This document shows, piece after piece, positions 1 through 15,269 of a stretch of 64,000 nt of DNA. The position numbers were made by a program, and so were the translations under genes. Every line of letters begins with the position of its first letter. The stretch's first letter is position 1. Source of the DNA: Corydoras sp. C115 (Eukaryota; Chordata; Actinopteri; Siluriformes; Callichthyidae); the NCBI GenBank assembly GCA_019802505.1, contig JAFMOC010000038.1:669001-733000 (forward strand), read 5' to 3'. The notes under the pieces are model-generated. The model saw nothing but the letters and a program-made list of their open reading frames with translations. It had not been told where the DNA came from and did no database searches.

Positions 1-2931
1 TTGCCAAGTGGCTTAAGACAAATTGCAAACAGATGTACCACAAAAATGAACATAAACGACTGTATTGGATAGAATCTATTTAGCTAACGATGTTTTTATA
101 AATAATTATCATGGAAATAAACTGTTGGTTACTTGGTAAATATTTCTTACACTATTAGTACCAATCTTTATAAGCAAATTATAAGGTATCTGGATATGAG
201 CCCATTTCGCCTGTATGAGAATATCACCAAGCAATGGCAAAAAAAAAAATTACAAATTTTTTCCATAGATAACTCTAAGATTCTTTATTATAAAAGTTAG
301 TAACCACAAGATGGTGCAATTTCAACTAGTGATAAGTGTATATTTAGGTGGCTGCTTTGGGTAAAGTCAGGTTTAATAGATGCAGCAAACGTCAAAGTTT
401 GAGGCTTTTGTTAAATTTAAAGAAGAATGCTAAATATTTACAAAGTAACAATAACAATAATGCCATAAACAGAGAAAACTGGTGTCCATTCTTTTACCGA
501 AATGAATTTGCTTATTCTGCCATGTAGTTGTAAAGATACTAAAATTCTAAGTTATTCCAAAAACCTGGATTTTTTCCCAGACATTTTAAAGACCTTGGTC
601 GTCTAATTTGCTTCTGTCTCTATATATTATTCTCGACTGTTGCAATATTGCTGAGCTTAGGGTTCTGTAGGGACCATATTAGCGGCTTGTTCTCCTTACT
701 GAAGGCAGATATTTATGACCATGTCTATGGGTCTGGGGGTCATTGTCATGATGCAGTATGAATTTGAGACCAATAAGACACTTTTGATGGAAATGAAAGG
801 ATGTTTTAAATTATGGATAGATTCTTAAAGTGCATGATTCAATAAGCTTATTAGAAAAAAAGCCTCTGATCCACAGGGAACAGAATCCACCATGCTTTAC
901 TGTTAAAAGCACACACTGATCCACTCAGCCATCCCAGCCAGTAACACTTGCCTTCTGTTAAAGCCAAATGACTCAAATGGTGGCTTATCAGGGCAAAACA
1001 CCTGCTAGCAGTGTACTGCACCCCATTTCGTTGAGGTCACTTGACCTCTGCACAAAAACAAAATGAGTCAGCATTTGATTTAAAGTTCTTCTTTGTACAG
1101 TGTTATGAATGTTAATATTCTGTTAATATAATTAACTATGTCTGATATTTTATGATATTAAGTCATATTTGCTTTCCAAGTACATCGTGGCTATATTTTC
1201 TTTAAAACTAATACTTAAAAACATAGGAATATTAGGTTTAGAGCAACTGCAAGTTTTTACAATCAGAAAATGATTTAGGTTAATGCACCATCTACACTAC
1301 TGTAAAAGATTGTTAAAATAAATAAATAATAATATTCACTTACTTTTGCCAACTTCAGTACTTTGTGTTAACACGACACAGTTTATGTATAATCTTTTAG
1401 TCCCCAAAAAAATACTTTTGCAACAGGGTAAAAGTTACTGATCTTTTGAGAGCTTTTCTCAGTAGTACAGACCCGCTAACTAACACCATCTGTTGTTCCC
1501 TGTCCAAATGTTAGCAAAGTCCACAGATGGGTACACAATTTAAAGTGAGACCGATACATTTGCACGTAAGCAGATCTATGGTTCTGCTTGTACATCTATG
1601 AGATAACAGAAAAATAAACAGATCATCCTCATTGACAATAAGCCAGAATTTCTACAACTGATGTTTCTCTATATGTTTTTGTAATATGTGCCATCTCCAT
1701 CACAGCAGCTGTGCACAGAGCCAGTGTGTTTTAGAGCATGCAAAATCAGCTAACAGAACGGAAGTATCACTAGAGAAATCTCCATAAGGAGCAACAAAGC
1801 ATGGAGATTCATATAAAGCAAGAAATGAAGAGACACCACACAAGGATTTTTTTAAGCATTGAAAATTTAAATGATGACATAAGTGAATTTGGGGAAAAAG
1901 GTTGGGCAGGCAAATTAAGAGAGTTAAATAGGTTTTGCAGCTGAAAGCTAAAAAATCAAAGTCCCATGCAGTTCAACATTTGATGTGCAGAAAGAGAAAT
2001 TGATTGCTCCCGACTGGACAAAGGACAAATCGATGCATAGATAGCACTCAGTAAAACAAGTAGCTCAACATACAAACAAACCACATGACAAAGGTCTGAT
2101 GTTGAAAATTCCAATCTGTTCTGTCGTTTTAAATCTCAGTTTGTACAGAATTCAAATAAGTCATATAACTATAGCCATGTCATTTTAACTGGACTATTTA
2201 AAAAGAGATATCTTCACTGAGTTTAGAAACATTGTGTGTGAGGTGAGAACAGGGTGGAAATAACACCTTCACTATTTTTATAGACAGACAAAAAGAAAAA
2301 ATGAAGCTGCATGTAAATGATGTCGGCTAATGGTTCTTAGTATTGTAATGACTAAGTACCATTAAAGTTGCTACTGTTGGGGGCTTGAACAAAACGCTTT
2401 TAATCATGAGCTGCTGAAATTGTACTATATTAATATTAATTAATATTTACATTAATTTAATTAGTAAAGTTGTCATTGTAACAAAAAGCATCCAGCCATG
2501 TATTTTGGACAACTACATGTTTCTAGTTTTGGGCGAAGAGTTTGAGGAAGGCCATTTTCTGTTCTGGCATGAATATGAATAGCTGCTTGTAAAGTATAGT
2601 GTTGCAAAACTTGACTTACTCAAACTGAATCTTAAATTCAAGCCTATGAAAAACCCAACATCAGTGTCTGACCTCACAAATACTCTTTTTTTTGAATGAC
2701 ATGTAGAACAGACTTAAAAATGGACATCATGAAAAAATGATGTGTGTGTAATGTATGCCCCACTACTTTTCTTCATATAATTTGTTCACATATTGCCAAT
2801 ATTGTCATTTCTCCAAATTTGAAAGTATACTTAAATAAGTGACTTATTGGTGAATGTGAGGTTTACTTTGCATTTAAGAGGTAAAGCTGTGAAGGTTAAA
2901 TGTATATGACGTTTCAGTTCTGTGCATTGTG

Positions 2932-2932
<1 letters not shown>
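1..2932. other. Non-coding AT-rich DNA, no gene seen
   Basis: No frame here shows codon-like composition, a recognisable domain or well-formed splice signals. The stretch at about 700-1080 is less AT-rich and looks like an old interspersed repeat, but I cannot assign it to a family. A nuclear-receptor-like inverted repeat at 1034-1047 is listed separately. A short piece near 2659-2685 resembles the end of the fish DNA-transposon remnant at 35.9-36.2 kb. Confidence 0.6.
1034..1047. promoter_or_regulatory. Inverted AGGTCA repeat with 2-bp spacer (IR2)
   Basis: The sequence AGGTCA-CT-TGACCT is a perfect palindrome of two nuclear-receptor half sites. IR and DR arrangements of AGGTCA bind retinoid, thyroid and estrogen-related receptors. 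There is no nearby promoter, so a regulatory role is a guess and the match could be chance. Confidence 0.25.
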
Positions 2933-2975
<43 letters not shown>

Positions 2976-2984
2976 GGGGGGGGG
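2933..2984. repeat. (TG)n microsatellite followed by a G run
   Basis: An uninterrupted TG dinucleotide tract runs straight into about a dozen G residues. Overlapping open frames on the minus strand (poly His-Thr) are artefacts of this repeat. Confidence 0.95.
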
Positions 2985-5900
2985 GTGTACAGACAGAAAC
3001 ACAGGTCTCTGAGGTGAAGGCTGCTGGATGATGTCGTAACAGGGTGACAGCTGGCAGTGTTCATAAGGAACAGGAATAGGTTCCACACTGCTGCTCAAAG
3101 CAGACAATTAAGCAACAGCCCTGCTCACTCTGTCTTTCACACATACATGCACAAATGTTCAACACCGCTCGTGCTAAAATGGAACCAACAATTCAACTGA
3201 CACACTTTATATTCTGTCTTTTTTCCTGCAAGCTCTCATTACACGTCCCTGTATTGTTTTGCTTGTTTGACAATCTTCTTCTTGGCACATTTTTTCATGG
3301 GTCATGCTATTCAACACGTTTGATTGGTTTATAAAAAGCATTAAGGTGGTAATCTTGCTAACGGAAAAATACAGGAACCTTACAGATATTTGACTGCCAA
3401 TACTTTCAAACACCCACACTTGAAATAAAATTGTCTGAATATAGAAACGAGAATTAATTATGCATGCAAATTCATCATCACCTTTCAGGAAAAAAGGCAA
3501 AGTGTTTTATATGCTTGACAGACAGTAGAGAAAAATCTTTTAGAAAATTGTTTCAAAATAAATAGATAATTTCCAACACTAATGCATTTAAAGAATCTAT
3601 GCTCTTTAAGTAAACTTGTAAATAAAATAAATAAATAAAAAAAAATTGCAAAACATATATGGATGCTAAAAAGCTTCTATTATGGAAAAGAAATACCACA
3701 GACATTTTTGAACAGCTGTATCTGACCTTAAAAATGCCTTTCAGGACATAGACATGCTCCAGAATCCTGCAGAGCACCTTAAACACCTTAGTAATCATTA
3801 AACAATACAAATACTAAGATATGGAATCCTACAAAATGAATGTCATTTATCCATTTCTTCTTATTTTGTAACAATAATTAGTAAATAGCAGCCTTATTTA
3901 GTGAGTAATGATAAAACTCAGTTATCAGCATTAATTAGCTTTCGAAATTGTTTTACATTTTGATAATATTTGAAAATATAAGATAATCACACACACTGCT
4001 TTTGTTTCATTGTTTAGAAGTTTCCAACAGGTCATTTTCCAACAGGTCACAGTTACACAGTTATAGGGAGTCTGGAAATTTTTCTTCTCCTATTTATATA
4101 CTGGCAGGTCTTTAAAATGTAGGAGAAAACAATAGTTCCTAGAGCTAATCTCCTAAAGACACTGAAAAGACAAGCAGACTCCACAACCAGCAATCAAACC
4201 TGGGACTATCTAACTGTCAGAAATTGCTAACCCCGGTCCTCCTTACATTGCAACCAAAATATTATTTAAAAGACTGCATACCTCTTGATTTAAAAATCTG
4301 CATTAACCTACAGTTTTAATCTTCTCTGTATTTTAAAAAATAGAATAAGCCACAGACCTTTAGAAAAGTCACAGCACTTCTACAACAGCCACTAAAAATA
4401 GCAGCAACGATAATACATGATGCACCATGAAATAGTTGACATCTTAAAATATAGTATGATACAATTATTTGGTCATACAGCTCAGCCCCACTGCCTCCCT
4501 AATAACCGTGACTATTTTTATGTAAATTTTCATTCTCAACAAAAACTGTGTCACACAAATATGCAATTATTATTTTACGTTTAGATGTACATTTTGATGT
4601 GAAATGCGTGATGGACACTTCCGAGCAATTCAGAAAAAAGTAAATTTGGACCCACTGCGCATCTGTCAGACTAAGGATTATGTTACAGCAACATCTAATC
4701 AGCTGGCGAGGCTGATTAGTCAACAAAACTAAAACAGAAATGCAGGACACACTAGAGAAGGCTTAAAGGACACTAAGTAGATAAACCTTTTTTCTAGGAC
4801 AAAGTGCATTGTTTACTTGTCATTTGTGTAATAGCAATTTACCCTAATGGGGAAACTGAATCAGCTTTTCGATTCATAGTAGTTTCTTTTCGCAGTAATA
4901 CAAGATGCTGTATAACTAACCTTGTTCTGCATGCATGTGAAAACAAGAAGACAAAAACGTGAATCCATCTCTGACGCCTTCAAAAATCAGTCTGGATTTC
5001 CAAGAAATGTCATCACAAGCCCAGGCAAAGCTGAGCCAAGAAGAAGCTAGTTGTCTATAATTGTTGGAGTCATTTAAATATTGATAATTAAGAACTAAAT
5101 TATAAAATAGTATAATGTAAAATCAGCATTTTATTTATAATAAAACATTCTATGCTTTCTTTCAAAAATATTGTAGATCAGTCACACAATTGCAATCTGC
5201 TGTCTTCGTTGCTGCTGTGGTAGTAAAAGTGTCAGAGATCTAGTCGTGCTGATCTACATTTGCAATCAAAAAATCTTTGACTAAATATAACAACGCTGAA
5301 TATCACACCACGCCTCATGGTGTGACACTAAAAGCACACAGACTGGTTTGAATTCTACATAACTTTTCATAAACAATAAACTAGTTGTGTAGAGGTAAAC
5401 ACTAAAGTCTTTCACTCAAGCTCTTCATGTAATCGCCATAAAACATTAAAAAATTTTCCCCACTTCTTCAAAATAAAGGGTCACTGGAATGTGCAATACA
5501 GAAGATATAAACAAGAGAATTATGATTACGGTGAAGATCATGCTTTGTATTCAAGCTTTACTGTAATAACATGGTGAAAAAAAAAAGTCATTTCGATGCA
5601 AATAAATTGAAAATGGTTGTTAAATAATTTTTATATTGTAGTAAACACACAAACACACGTATAACCATTTTTCATCAAGAACATTCCCATGAAAAACAGT
5701 CATACAGCAATTCATGTATCTCCAATTTACCCACTGGAATGTCTTCAGAATTTGGGAGAAAACTCACACAGCATAGAAAGAACCTTTGTTCACCTCAACC
5801 AGACCTGCACCTTCATGCTGTGATACACAGGCTTTAGCTACATGACCAATGTGTCCATGTTCCCCACCACACACACATGAGTGAGATATAAAAAAATGCT

Positions 5901-8900
5901 TAAATGATGAATTTGATGAATTAATAATATTTATTTATTCAATACAGATCATTTTCACCAAGTCAACAAACTCAGTTACTCAGCAACATGGTGTTTCACA
6001 ATAGAAACGACATCACCAACTTCAGCTACAGCTGCTCGTCGTTTTAAGCCACTGAACTCACATGTTTTTATTTAAGCAAGCAACATTGATTTAAAGTAAA
6101 CTAAAATCAAATTTGGTGGTTACTGGAGTCATGGTAACAGAAGAATCCTGAAGCCGTAAAATCAAGAGAGAGTGTCAGCCAAGAATTTATCAGAACATGT
6201 TCCACTTGGAGAAGGTCACACACTGCGGGAGCAAAGTGTGGAAAGGAAAGAGAGTGAAAGTGGGGGGAAGAGAGTAAATATTTTTTAAAAACATTTAAGA
6301 TATTTATTAGTTTAAATAAAAAAAAAAATGCATAAATGTGATTGACTGAGGTTTTGCTCTTTTGATCATAATGGCATGACACAAAACAGAAGCATGAGTT
6401 GCTACACCAGGCCAACATAGGACATGCTAACTGCAATCAAGAGAACCTATAAAATTTACTTTATATTGCCATTTTTATAAATTACTGAAGTGTATTTTTA
6501 TGAATTGTAAGGACTTTATAGAGATTTCCATTCATTTCATATAAACTTATCCAAACCTTAAACATAAATACTCTTACATGAACCATGACCTTATTATAAC
6601 CATACTCTAACTCTAAAGTTTTTCACTTTAAAACTGAATTGTGGCTTTGCTTTGTCATAGGCATCTAACTTTTTTCTAAAAAAGTTCATTATTTTTTCTA
6701 AAGGTTTTACTGATTAAAAAAGAAATAAAATTAGACAATAACCTATATCAAACAAAATATATTGTTCGGTGAATTTGGAATTTGCATTAAGACATGCAAG
6801 TCTTTAAAGTCATCAAGGTCAAGTGGACAGTCTTACAGTAGTAACTCAAGATGACTTATTTCAGATCATGTCCACTCTATAGCATACCGTCAGTTCTTTT
6901 GAATGCTAGTAATTGAATTGGTATTGAAACTGTTGGTTTCCTGGTGAAACATAACGAGTTAAAAACGTCTGTCATCTAGAGGTGCGAGTTGACATGGAAC
7001 TTCCAGGATGGCACTGTAAGTAGGTGATAGGTGGTTCCAGAGCTACCCTTTTGAGAAATGGCTCCAGTGTAATGTTCATTATTAAAATAGAGGTGTCAAA
7101 AAGGCAATGCCATAGACAACTGTGAAATTCTCTTTGAATAACTAATAAATGCTTATAGAATCATGATCAAAAACTTCTCTAAATAGTAAATTATAACACA
7201 TTTACACTCGTCATTTAATTCAAGAACTTCCATGCCATTTGTTGCTATACCTTCCATAATATAACCACAATAATCAGCAGATATTTTGAACATTTTCACT
7301 TTAAACCCATTTCCCCCACATACTGTACATGAGCAGAGATAAATAAACAATTGAACGAAAAATGTTGTACCACTTTCCCTCGCTTATCATTAGAAGAAGG
7401 TGCGGTCCTGGAATGTGAATAGTCCAGAAAGCCCTATTTGTGAAGTGGTTTGCAAATTTACATTTTCTATTCTTGTGTCAGTGGCACTTATGTAGTCATG
7501 ACTTTGCCTAGCTACTTGTGTTTTCTTTCAAGATGTCACTATCTGCCAAAATGCTACAGTGTTTACTATATAGCACCTTTGCCATATCTAAATGCTGTGA
7601 GATCATTAATGTCCAAGTTTAATTAGATTACATTCTCTGAACTTGTTGATGTACTTAGTCTCTTTTGGACTGAACACTTACATGACCTGTAAATTATTAT
7701 CATTTAACATCTACGAACACTGCTCCACCATGCAAGAAAGATGGGTTCCCCACTGAGTCTTGATCTTCAAGGTTTCTTCTTATGAACAACTAAATGTCAA
7801 GGAGTGTTTGTTTCCACAGTCACATTGGCTTGCTCTTTGGGAATACAAGCCAACAATACTGTAAATGCAACTGTAAGACGATACACTACTCATAACTAAC
7901 GTGAAAGGACAGTGAGCATTATAATCAAAAGTACCCAGTTGTAGAGTTGAGGCCAATAACAAAAGCAAGAAATACAAAAGTAAACATCTTACCAAAAACC
8001 AAATACACAAACAAAAGTAAGAAGGTATCACTACAACAGAAAGATCATTATGATCGCTTCACACCAAAATTAAAGGGCATTAACTAAGACAAACTATAAC
8101 TGTTACTGAGAGAAAAATTCAATGCATAGATTGATTACAATCCCAAAATTTAGAAGTGACTAACATCGTCTCATTGTGAAAGTCAGCCAGCATGAATTTA
8201 AGCATCATAAGAAAGATATAGTTATCCTCAGCCCAACATTCACCATCACAAAGACCTATCAATGTTGTACATGTTCTGATATTTAAGTCATAATTTGCTG
8301 ACACCACTGTTAATGACTAAATCACTTTATCATATCACTTCAAATTACATTTTACATAGGGAAGGTGACTTTAAGTGACATATAACACCACGGTCACTGT
8401 GAATGCATTAAGGATGCATTTAGCACAAGGATGCTAAATACGGTACACATGACCTCTAGGTGTAAGTTATAGATTACAGAGCTCAATTACTCAGTCATTA
8501 AGTTGGCACTTTACTTTTTTTGTTTTAGTGGTAGAGCTAATAAACAATTATACTGGGTCTAATGGTTGGAATAGTAACCTCCAACAACCAATTTTTTCAA
8601 CTTCCTAAATAACAGTAATATCTTTTAACATTTAGGTCACATCTCAAAATGGTAATCATTTAGGAGAAAAAAAATCGAAAATAGATTTCTAGAAGAGAGT
8701 GTCTGATTGTATTACTCTTTCTTGCTCAAGAAGAACTTAGACATGGCATCGGGTCGCCCTTAAGCAAGATCAATTCTAACAGCCTCTTTATCATGTGGAT
8801 TAACGGTTAGCTCTGGTCTAACCTTTGTTTTTAACTTTCATGTTTGGAATACAGGGTGCAGTTAAGTGTTGCCATTTGCCACATTTCGGGGTATTTTTAG

Positions 8901-11900
8901 GCCTTCAGTCATGGGACACTTGGGCATGCCATGCAGATATTCAGACAAGTCATAGGTCAGTAAAATAGTCTTCTGTAATGGCCATGAACTGCTGGGAGTT
9001 TAAATATTATAAAATCATGAATGTAAAAACAATAATAACACTGACAGCCTTACTGACACTCACTTAATTACAGTGTAAATAGCTGTGTGCATTTTATTTT
9101 TGTGTTTGCACATTAATCATATCACTTCATAAAACTTTCTGCATGTTGATACAGTCTATAGACTATTTTCAAAATGATAATTATGTATGCTGGTTGCAGC
9201 ACTGGTGTTAATGCTGAAACTGTCGGCTCAGGTTTTATCATCATGCTGCAGGGTGTTATGCCAAAAACATCTGAAATGTTACTTTGTGTTCACCACAGCC
9301 ACCCCTATGAAGAAGAGAACAGAGTCTCCAGTTTGTCAGGTGTGTTCATATTCAAATATTCAACTATAGACATAACTATATGCATTAATCTTCATGTGTC
9401 AAATACAGACCTTACAATTAATGCACATTAATGCCACATAACATACAATATACGTACATCAATACTATGTAATCATTTTCTAAACTGCTCACACGGTGTT
9501 GCAGAGAGGTATTTGGGTAAAGAGTGAGAACCACCCTAAACAGGTAACCAATTTATTACAAAGCAGACATGCAAATAAACAATTTTGCATCTCTGCCTCA
9601 CTTGACCTACATGTTAGCAGACTGTGGGAAGTAAACCTATACAAATACAGGAAGTTTTACATGAAAAGGAGTTTGTCCACCCTGATGGGAATCAAAAGTC
9701 ACACTGCAGATTATTATTTATATTTTAGATTAGTTTACATTTTTAAAGATGTTGACTTATTGTGAATAGGCGTTTTTATTTTTGCATATATTTTAATTTA
9801 AAAATTTCGAAATTTTATAAGGGAATTTGGCATGCGTCTCTGCAGTAAAACAGTAACCTATAAACAAGAACAAAAACAAACAATCTAATCCAAAAGTTAA
9901 ATTGGAGCAGGCTTTATTTAGCACAGCCACACCCTAAACTGACAGGATTCTTGCTGACATTTTTTTAACTATAGGTGGTAATGGAATCTAAGGAACCATC
10001 TCTCAAAACCTATTCTAAAAAGAAAAATATTTCAATATCCAAAGTTATATCAGAGCAAAATGTGTTGAAAACATAAAAGCACACTGAACCGCTGTTTCAT
10101 ACTGAAAAAAAATTAACATTTTATAACTAGTGGGTGCTCTAAATAAAAATGGTTAACACTGAGTGGTGTTTAAGGTGTTTAAGACCGCTTAGTGCTGGGT
10201 CATTTTTCTGCACCATACTCAGCAAACCCATAGGAATAAATATACTAGTAAAGAGTGTTGACAAAGTGGCACAATAGACAGAAGCAAGGTTTCTTCAGCT
10301 AGAATTGTCTTCAGGAAGCCTAACATAAAATAAATAGTTGGAATCAGGAGAATAATATACAATGCAAAGCATTGGCATTGTTTACCTGGTCAGGTGGTGG
10401 GTAAAGCCCTGTTGGTTGAGCTCAGACTGAGCATTTAGGAGGTATGGCACTACCTTTTATGCTAGCTCAGTTGGTATCTTTTACACTAAAATAGTTTTAA
10501 TGAGCTTATTGCCTTGTGCTTATTTAATAATTTTGGTTAATGTTTTATATTGTGTGCATGCTATCAGAAGTATAGGTGGTGCAGACAGTAGTCTTATAAA
10601 TGACTTACATTTTACGTTGTGTTATGTGTTGTGTATGCTTTAAAGAATACTATTGCTTCACCACAAGTTATTTGCACCATTTTTAGATTTTGATACTAAA
10701 CCTTTCATAGTAATGTAAATTAATACCTCATGGTTTAATTAATACAAACCTTAATAACAAAATATAAGTAAAACAGTGGGAGACTAGTATTTATATAAGT
10801 GCAAAAGAACATTGCACTTACTATACAGGCTGTCTAGACAGTGACTGGCCGAGGGTTTAGGTCACAAATTAAAATCGTTCTGTCCAAAGAAAATCGATTC
10901 TGTTTCCTTTTGCTTGAAGTTCAGGACCTGAAATAAACAGACACTATAAACATTCAGAGGAAACGCTGCATCATCCCCTCTGAGATATAAAGGAATTATT
11001 TGTTTAATAAAAGAAATTCTCTCACTGTCAGGCTAGTCAATGAAGTGGAGTAGAAGAGTAATTTCAACAGAAAAATAGGATTGCGTCTGAACCGCTGACC
11101 CTTGGCTTTGTGAGCAGTTATACATCTGGAACATGGCAACATTTCATTCAGTATGCATTATGCACATTTGTAAAGTACCCATAATCTGGAGTGTGAGCAC
11201 ATTATTTCATTCATGAGTGAGGTGAATTTTAATAACCATTGCAAATTGATGGCAATGAAAGAAGAGATTGTAAAAATAAATAAACCCCGTGTGCACGTAT
11301 TTTTTTTTAAGACCCGATGAGTGAGAATCTGCACAACCATTAGAAACAGCATTCATCAAGCTGATACTTCTTTAAAGGTGCAGTGCAGCTGAGAGGTTTT
11401 TATTGTTTTGCAGAACAATTATGCAATGACAGACTCACCCCTTTCTTAAACCCTTGCAAGAAATATCCCAAATCTAAAGTTTAAAAGCCTGTAATATATT
11501 GATTTATACTCAACTTAGTACTTGACAGTGTAGTCATTTAAACAAAGAAAAAGCAACACTTTGCTGTTTTGTCTACTTGACTGTTTCAAATATGCAGAGA
11601 GCAAAGAAAAACTGAAATGAAGAAGAAAAAAAAAATGTGTAGAAGCAGCCACCATGGAGACACAGTGAGGTGCCAAAACACTCCTTGCTGGGTTTTTAAC
11701 ACTCCTCTCTCCCTCCTTCGTTCCAATTTTTCTATGTATCCCATGGCAGTAGTAAAGAATACATCATTTAAACGAGTTAAAACTCAACATGAGCTACCCA
11801 CATGCCGACAACTTTTAAATTCTGTTTGAACAGTCCTCATCTTTCAACTTTTCAATTACCATTTCATACTTGTGTCCTGATTTCCTACTTCAATCAACAG

Positions 11901-13309
11901 TAAAAACAGGTGCAATGTAGTCATTAGTCACGTGTTGTTGTTGTTGACTTGTTATTGAGAGAATTTGTTGTTCTCAAATTCTTTGCATCATTAAGTTCTC
12001 ATGTGAAAGACTTTACACAGGGTTAAAGACTCATATCAGTAATAAAACTCATTTACAGCAGCATCTGATCTGGATCAACAGAAATGAAATCATAGCTTAC
12101 AGTAATCAACAAACAGTTTCCAGAAATGCTTGTGGCTCCACAAGAGTTAGTTCTCCTAATGAATACTCATACAGTGAAGTGTCCTCTGGCCAACAAGCTG
12201 ATCTAATATCATTCATTCATGTTCTAATCCGCTTATTTCTTATTACATTTGCAGGTGCTATCCATTATAGATTTTAGATGGGTAAAGTGGTGAAAAAACC
12301 TCCTGGTCGAGTTGCCAGTTGTTGATTTGACTACAGATGAAGCCATGATCTCCAAGACCTTATAATAAACAAAAAACATAAACTTATTCTTATCAATGTT
12401 ACAATTAGAACAGGGTTTACACAATAATGAAAATCAAGCTACATAAAATCAGCTTTACAGTGTTCTAAGCCTAAACAATCAAAAGAGCATTTCAAAGCGA
12501 CAGTGGCAAGGAAAAAACTCCCGGGAATTTGTTTGCTTTTAAAAGGACAAATAAGAGAACTGACTTTGAGCTGGTAAAAATAAATGTCCCTGATATAAAT
12601 AAAATAAAAAAAAACCTGGAGTATTATTTAACCAATCAGTGACATGGTCATTACTGCACATGACTAACATAGCTAGGCATTAAAATGACATTACATACAG
12701 TGATGGAAACTAGGTCAGTAGCTTCCTGAAATCAATGACTTTACTAAGGTTCACTGCCGTATTATTACTTTTTCATAAACAGTTTATCAAATCAAATTAT
12801 ATGTATATAATATTGTGTAGAGACAATAAAATATACATCAAAAATTGCTGATGCGGCTTAAAAATAAAATGTAGGTTGCATAAGGATGAGCTTGCATAAT
12901 CTCTCTGAAGCTGACCCAGATATGTATGGTGCTCCACCAAGCTTAAGGAAGACATTCATCTTATTTCCAGCACTTCCGAGTTGAAAAGAACTCCTAGAAA
13001 CAAGTGTGTCATCAACAAAATAAATAACACGGGGAAAAATAGGAGTAAAATAAAAACACAATAAGCTTGAAGTTAAAGTAACAAGAATGACTAGAAAGAA
13101 TGCTTTCATCTGCAATAGAGCCACAAAATAAAGGGTTTGCAATGTCACTGCTGTCAAACAAATACTGTACCAACTGATCACATATGAGTTTCAAACATAA
13201 GCACATTGCCCTAGGAAAGTGGGTATTAATATGTCGCATTCACCCAGGACAGGGGGCAGGGATTATGCCACGTGTGGTTATTATTTAAACCACTTAAATT
13301 CTCTTATCT
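2985..13309. other. Long AT-rich non-coding stretch
   Basis: About 10 kb in which every open frame is short, of low-complexity AT-rich composition and unrelated to any protein family I know. I see no convincing exon, RNA gene or intact mobile element. It could be intergenic DNA or an intron of a gene that starts at the candidate promoter near 19 kb on the minus strand. Confidence 0.5.
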
Positions 13310-13605
13310 AATTATCTTCCATTTAATCCTATACTAGGGTCGTGGGGAGGGGGCCGCCAATCTATAGCTGGGCACACACACTCCCACAGACACACACTAT
13401 ATAGGGGCAATATAGATAAGGGCAATTTAAAGCAGCAAATTCATCTTGAATACTTGTTTTAGGACTGTGGGAGGAAACCGTAGAATCTGAAGAAAACTCA
13501 CATTTACACAGAAAGAACATGGAAACTCCACACAGATCGGGTTTCAAACCTGGATCTCCAGTGCTAAGAGGCAAATGTGCTAACCACTAAGCCACCATTC
13601 CTCCC
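13310..13605 (-). mobile_element. Degenerate tRNA-derived SINE (family A), minus orientation
   Basis: Read on the minus strand, the segment follows the order of the intact family A copies at 50.4 and 52.5 kb: a tRNA-like head with a 'gcttagtggttagcacatt' type A box, a box B-like part, the 'gagtttccatgttctttctg' block, 'cccacagtcc', and the 'cagctatagattggcg' tail part. Many substitutions mark it as an old copy. Its minus-strand open frame of about 70 codons is not a gene. Confidence 0.8.
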
Positions 13606-14504
13606 TTATTTAAAGTGTTTCATGAAATAAAACCACAAAATTATACAAGTTTAAACTGGCAAACCACAAACTATGAAAATGACAATTTTGAGTTTTTTAT
13701 TTTGTTATTAAACCAAATGTACAAAAGAGTTCACAAAAGTCTCAGTATGCGGAACAAAAAGACAGCTTAATCAGATTAAAATCTCTCAACACTAGCTTTC
13801 TACTCCAGTTCTAAAAACAGATCACATAAAACACACTTACAGTAATAAAGTACTAAAAATGCCAGAATCACCTCAATTAAACATAAACAACACAGTGCAA
13901 AACAAATGCTGTAAGACTAACAGAATGTGTCCATAACATAACCTGGATCATTGATTCATTCAGACTATTGGGAATATGATGTCACAGTGGATAACCCAGT
14001 TTCCTCATATCAAGCAAGTGCCGTGTATTGATTCTCAGGGTTGGATCTTTTTCACCTGGGTCTTTATGGGTAGAGTTTGATTTTTTTTCCATATATCTGT
14101 AAGCGCCAGGTGTACATGTGTACAAGAATGTGCATGTCTGTATAATGACCCTAAAATCAGGTATGGTTATTTCGCAGGGTTGTTCTTTAAGACAAGCAGC
14201 TTATTACAGGACATCAAAGTGTGACAGCGGCTGTGTTGATCATGGTGGCTTACAAATGGAAGGAGTCGTCGAAAAAACAAGGAAGGTAATTGACTCGTCT
14301 GCCATGTGTTCTGTTAATTGTGTTTCTGTGGCTGTGTGGGACATAAATCAAAGACTTTAAAATGTCGCCACATGCCCGCTTTCTTTTCTGCCAGAATAAC
14401 AGTGGGTAAAGGAAGCGGGAATGCAACATTTAAAATCCTTCATGTCCCACAAAAATATACAGACACAATTAACAGAACACATGGCAAACTTATGTCACTC
14501 CATT
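13606..14504. other. Unique AT-rich DNA
   Basis: No gene, RNA or recognisable repeat seen. Confidence 0.5.
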
Positions 14505-14790
14505 AGTCATCTCTCTATTGGCTCCCTGTAGCCAATGCATTCAGGCACTGGCTCTGGCCTACAGAAAAATATCAGGATCGGAACCGCCTCCCTCAACTCA
14601 ATGTTTTTCAAAGTACACCCCGAATTGTTTACTGTGCTCTAGTGGCAAATGTCCCCAGATGATTCAACCTCGACATGGTGCTAATTCTCACTCCACCTCG
14701 TTTACGACTGCCAAATGGTAGAATGATCTTTCCAACCTTGTCCATAATGCTGAGACTTTTAGTTTTTTCAAAAACACATTCCTTTAAAAA
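14505..14790 (+). mobile_element. Possible decayed 3' fragment of a retrotransposon
   Basis: The segment starts with 'attggctccctgta', the nucleotide form of the HWLPV-type motif near the end of L2/CR1-like LINE reverse transcriptases. It ends with a frame reading like the 'LRLP...W..S...FK.H' tail of such proteins. Frames are broken by stops, so this would be a dead copy. The match is from memory of the motif, and the family is uncertain. Confidence 0.3.
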
Positions 14791-15269
14791 ATCTAGGTTG
14801 AATATAGACTTGAATCCAGATTGGATATTAAATCAGGTTTGTCACACTGTTCTCACCTTGTTTTTGTAAGTGTATCATTTGTGAAAAACAAGCCATGATG
14901 CAAACTTTAAGAAACTTTGGACATGCAGCTGATTCAGGTTTTGTCAATAAACAAATAAACTAACTGACTTAGTTTGATGATTATGAACTAATCTACTACC
15001 CACTGTAGTTTCGAATCTCTATAAAATCTTTTTCAAGCGTCGTGTCGCAACCTTTTTAATCTGTCTGTTGTGTAATTAAAACATTGGTAGACTTATTATC
15101 ACCTACTCTAGAAGGATAAAGCGATGGAACAACTTGTGCAGATGTTTGAGTTTACACATTTAGTTCTACCTGCTAATGGTCAGAGAAGTTCAGGTTTGCA
15201 GTGTATGCGAGAAACAGGGCTGATTCTGCCTTCTAATGGACAGAGGACCCGTGTGTGCATGTTTACCCA

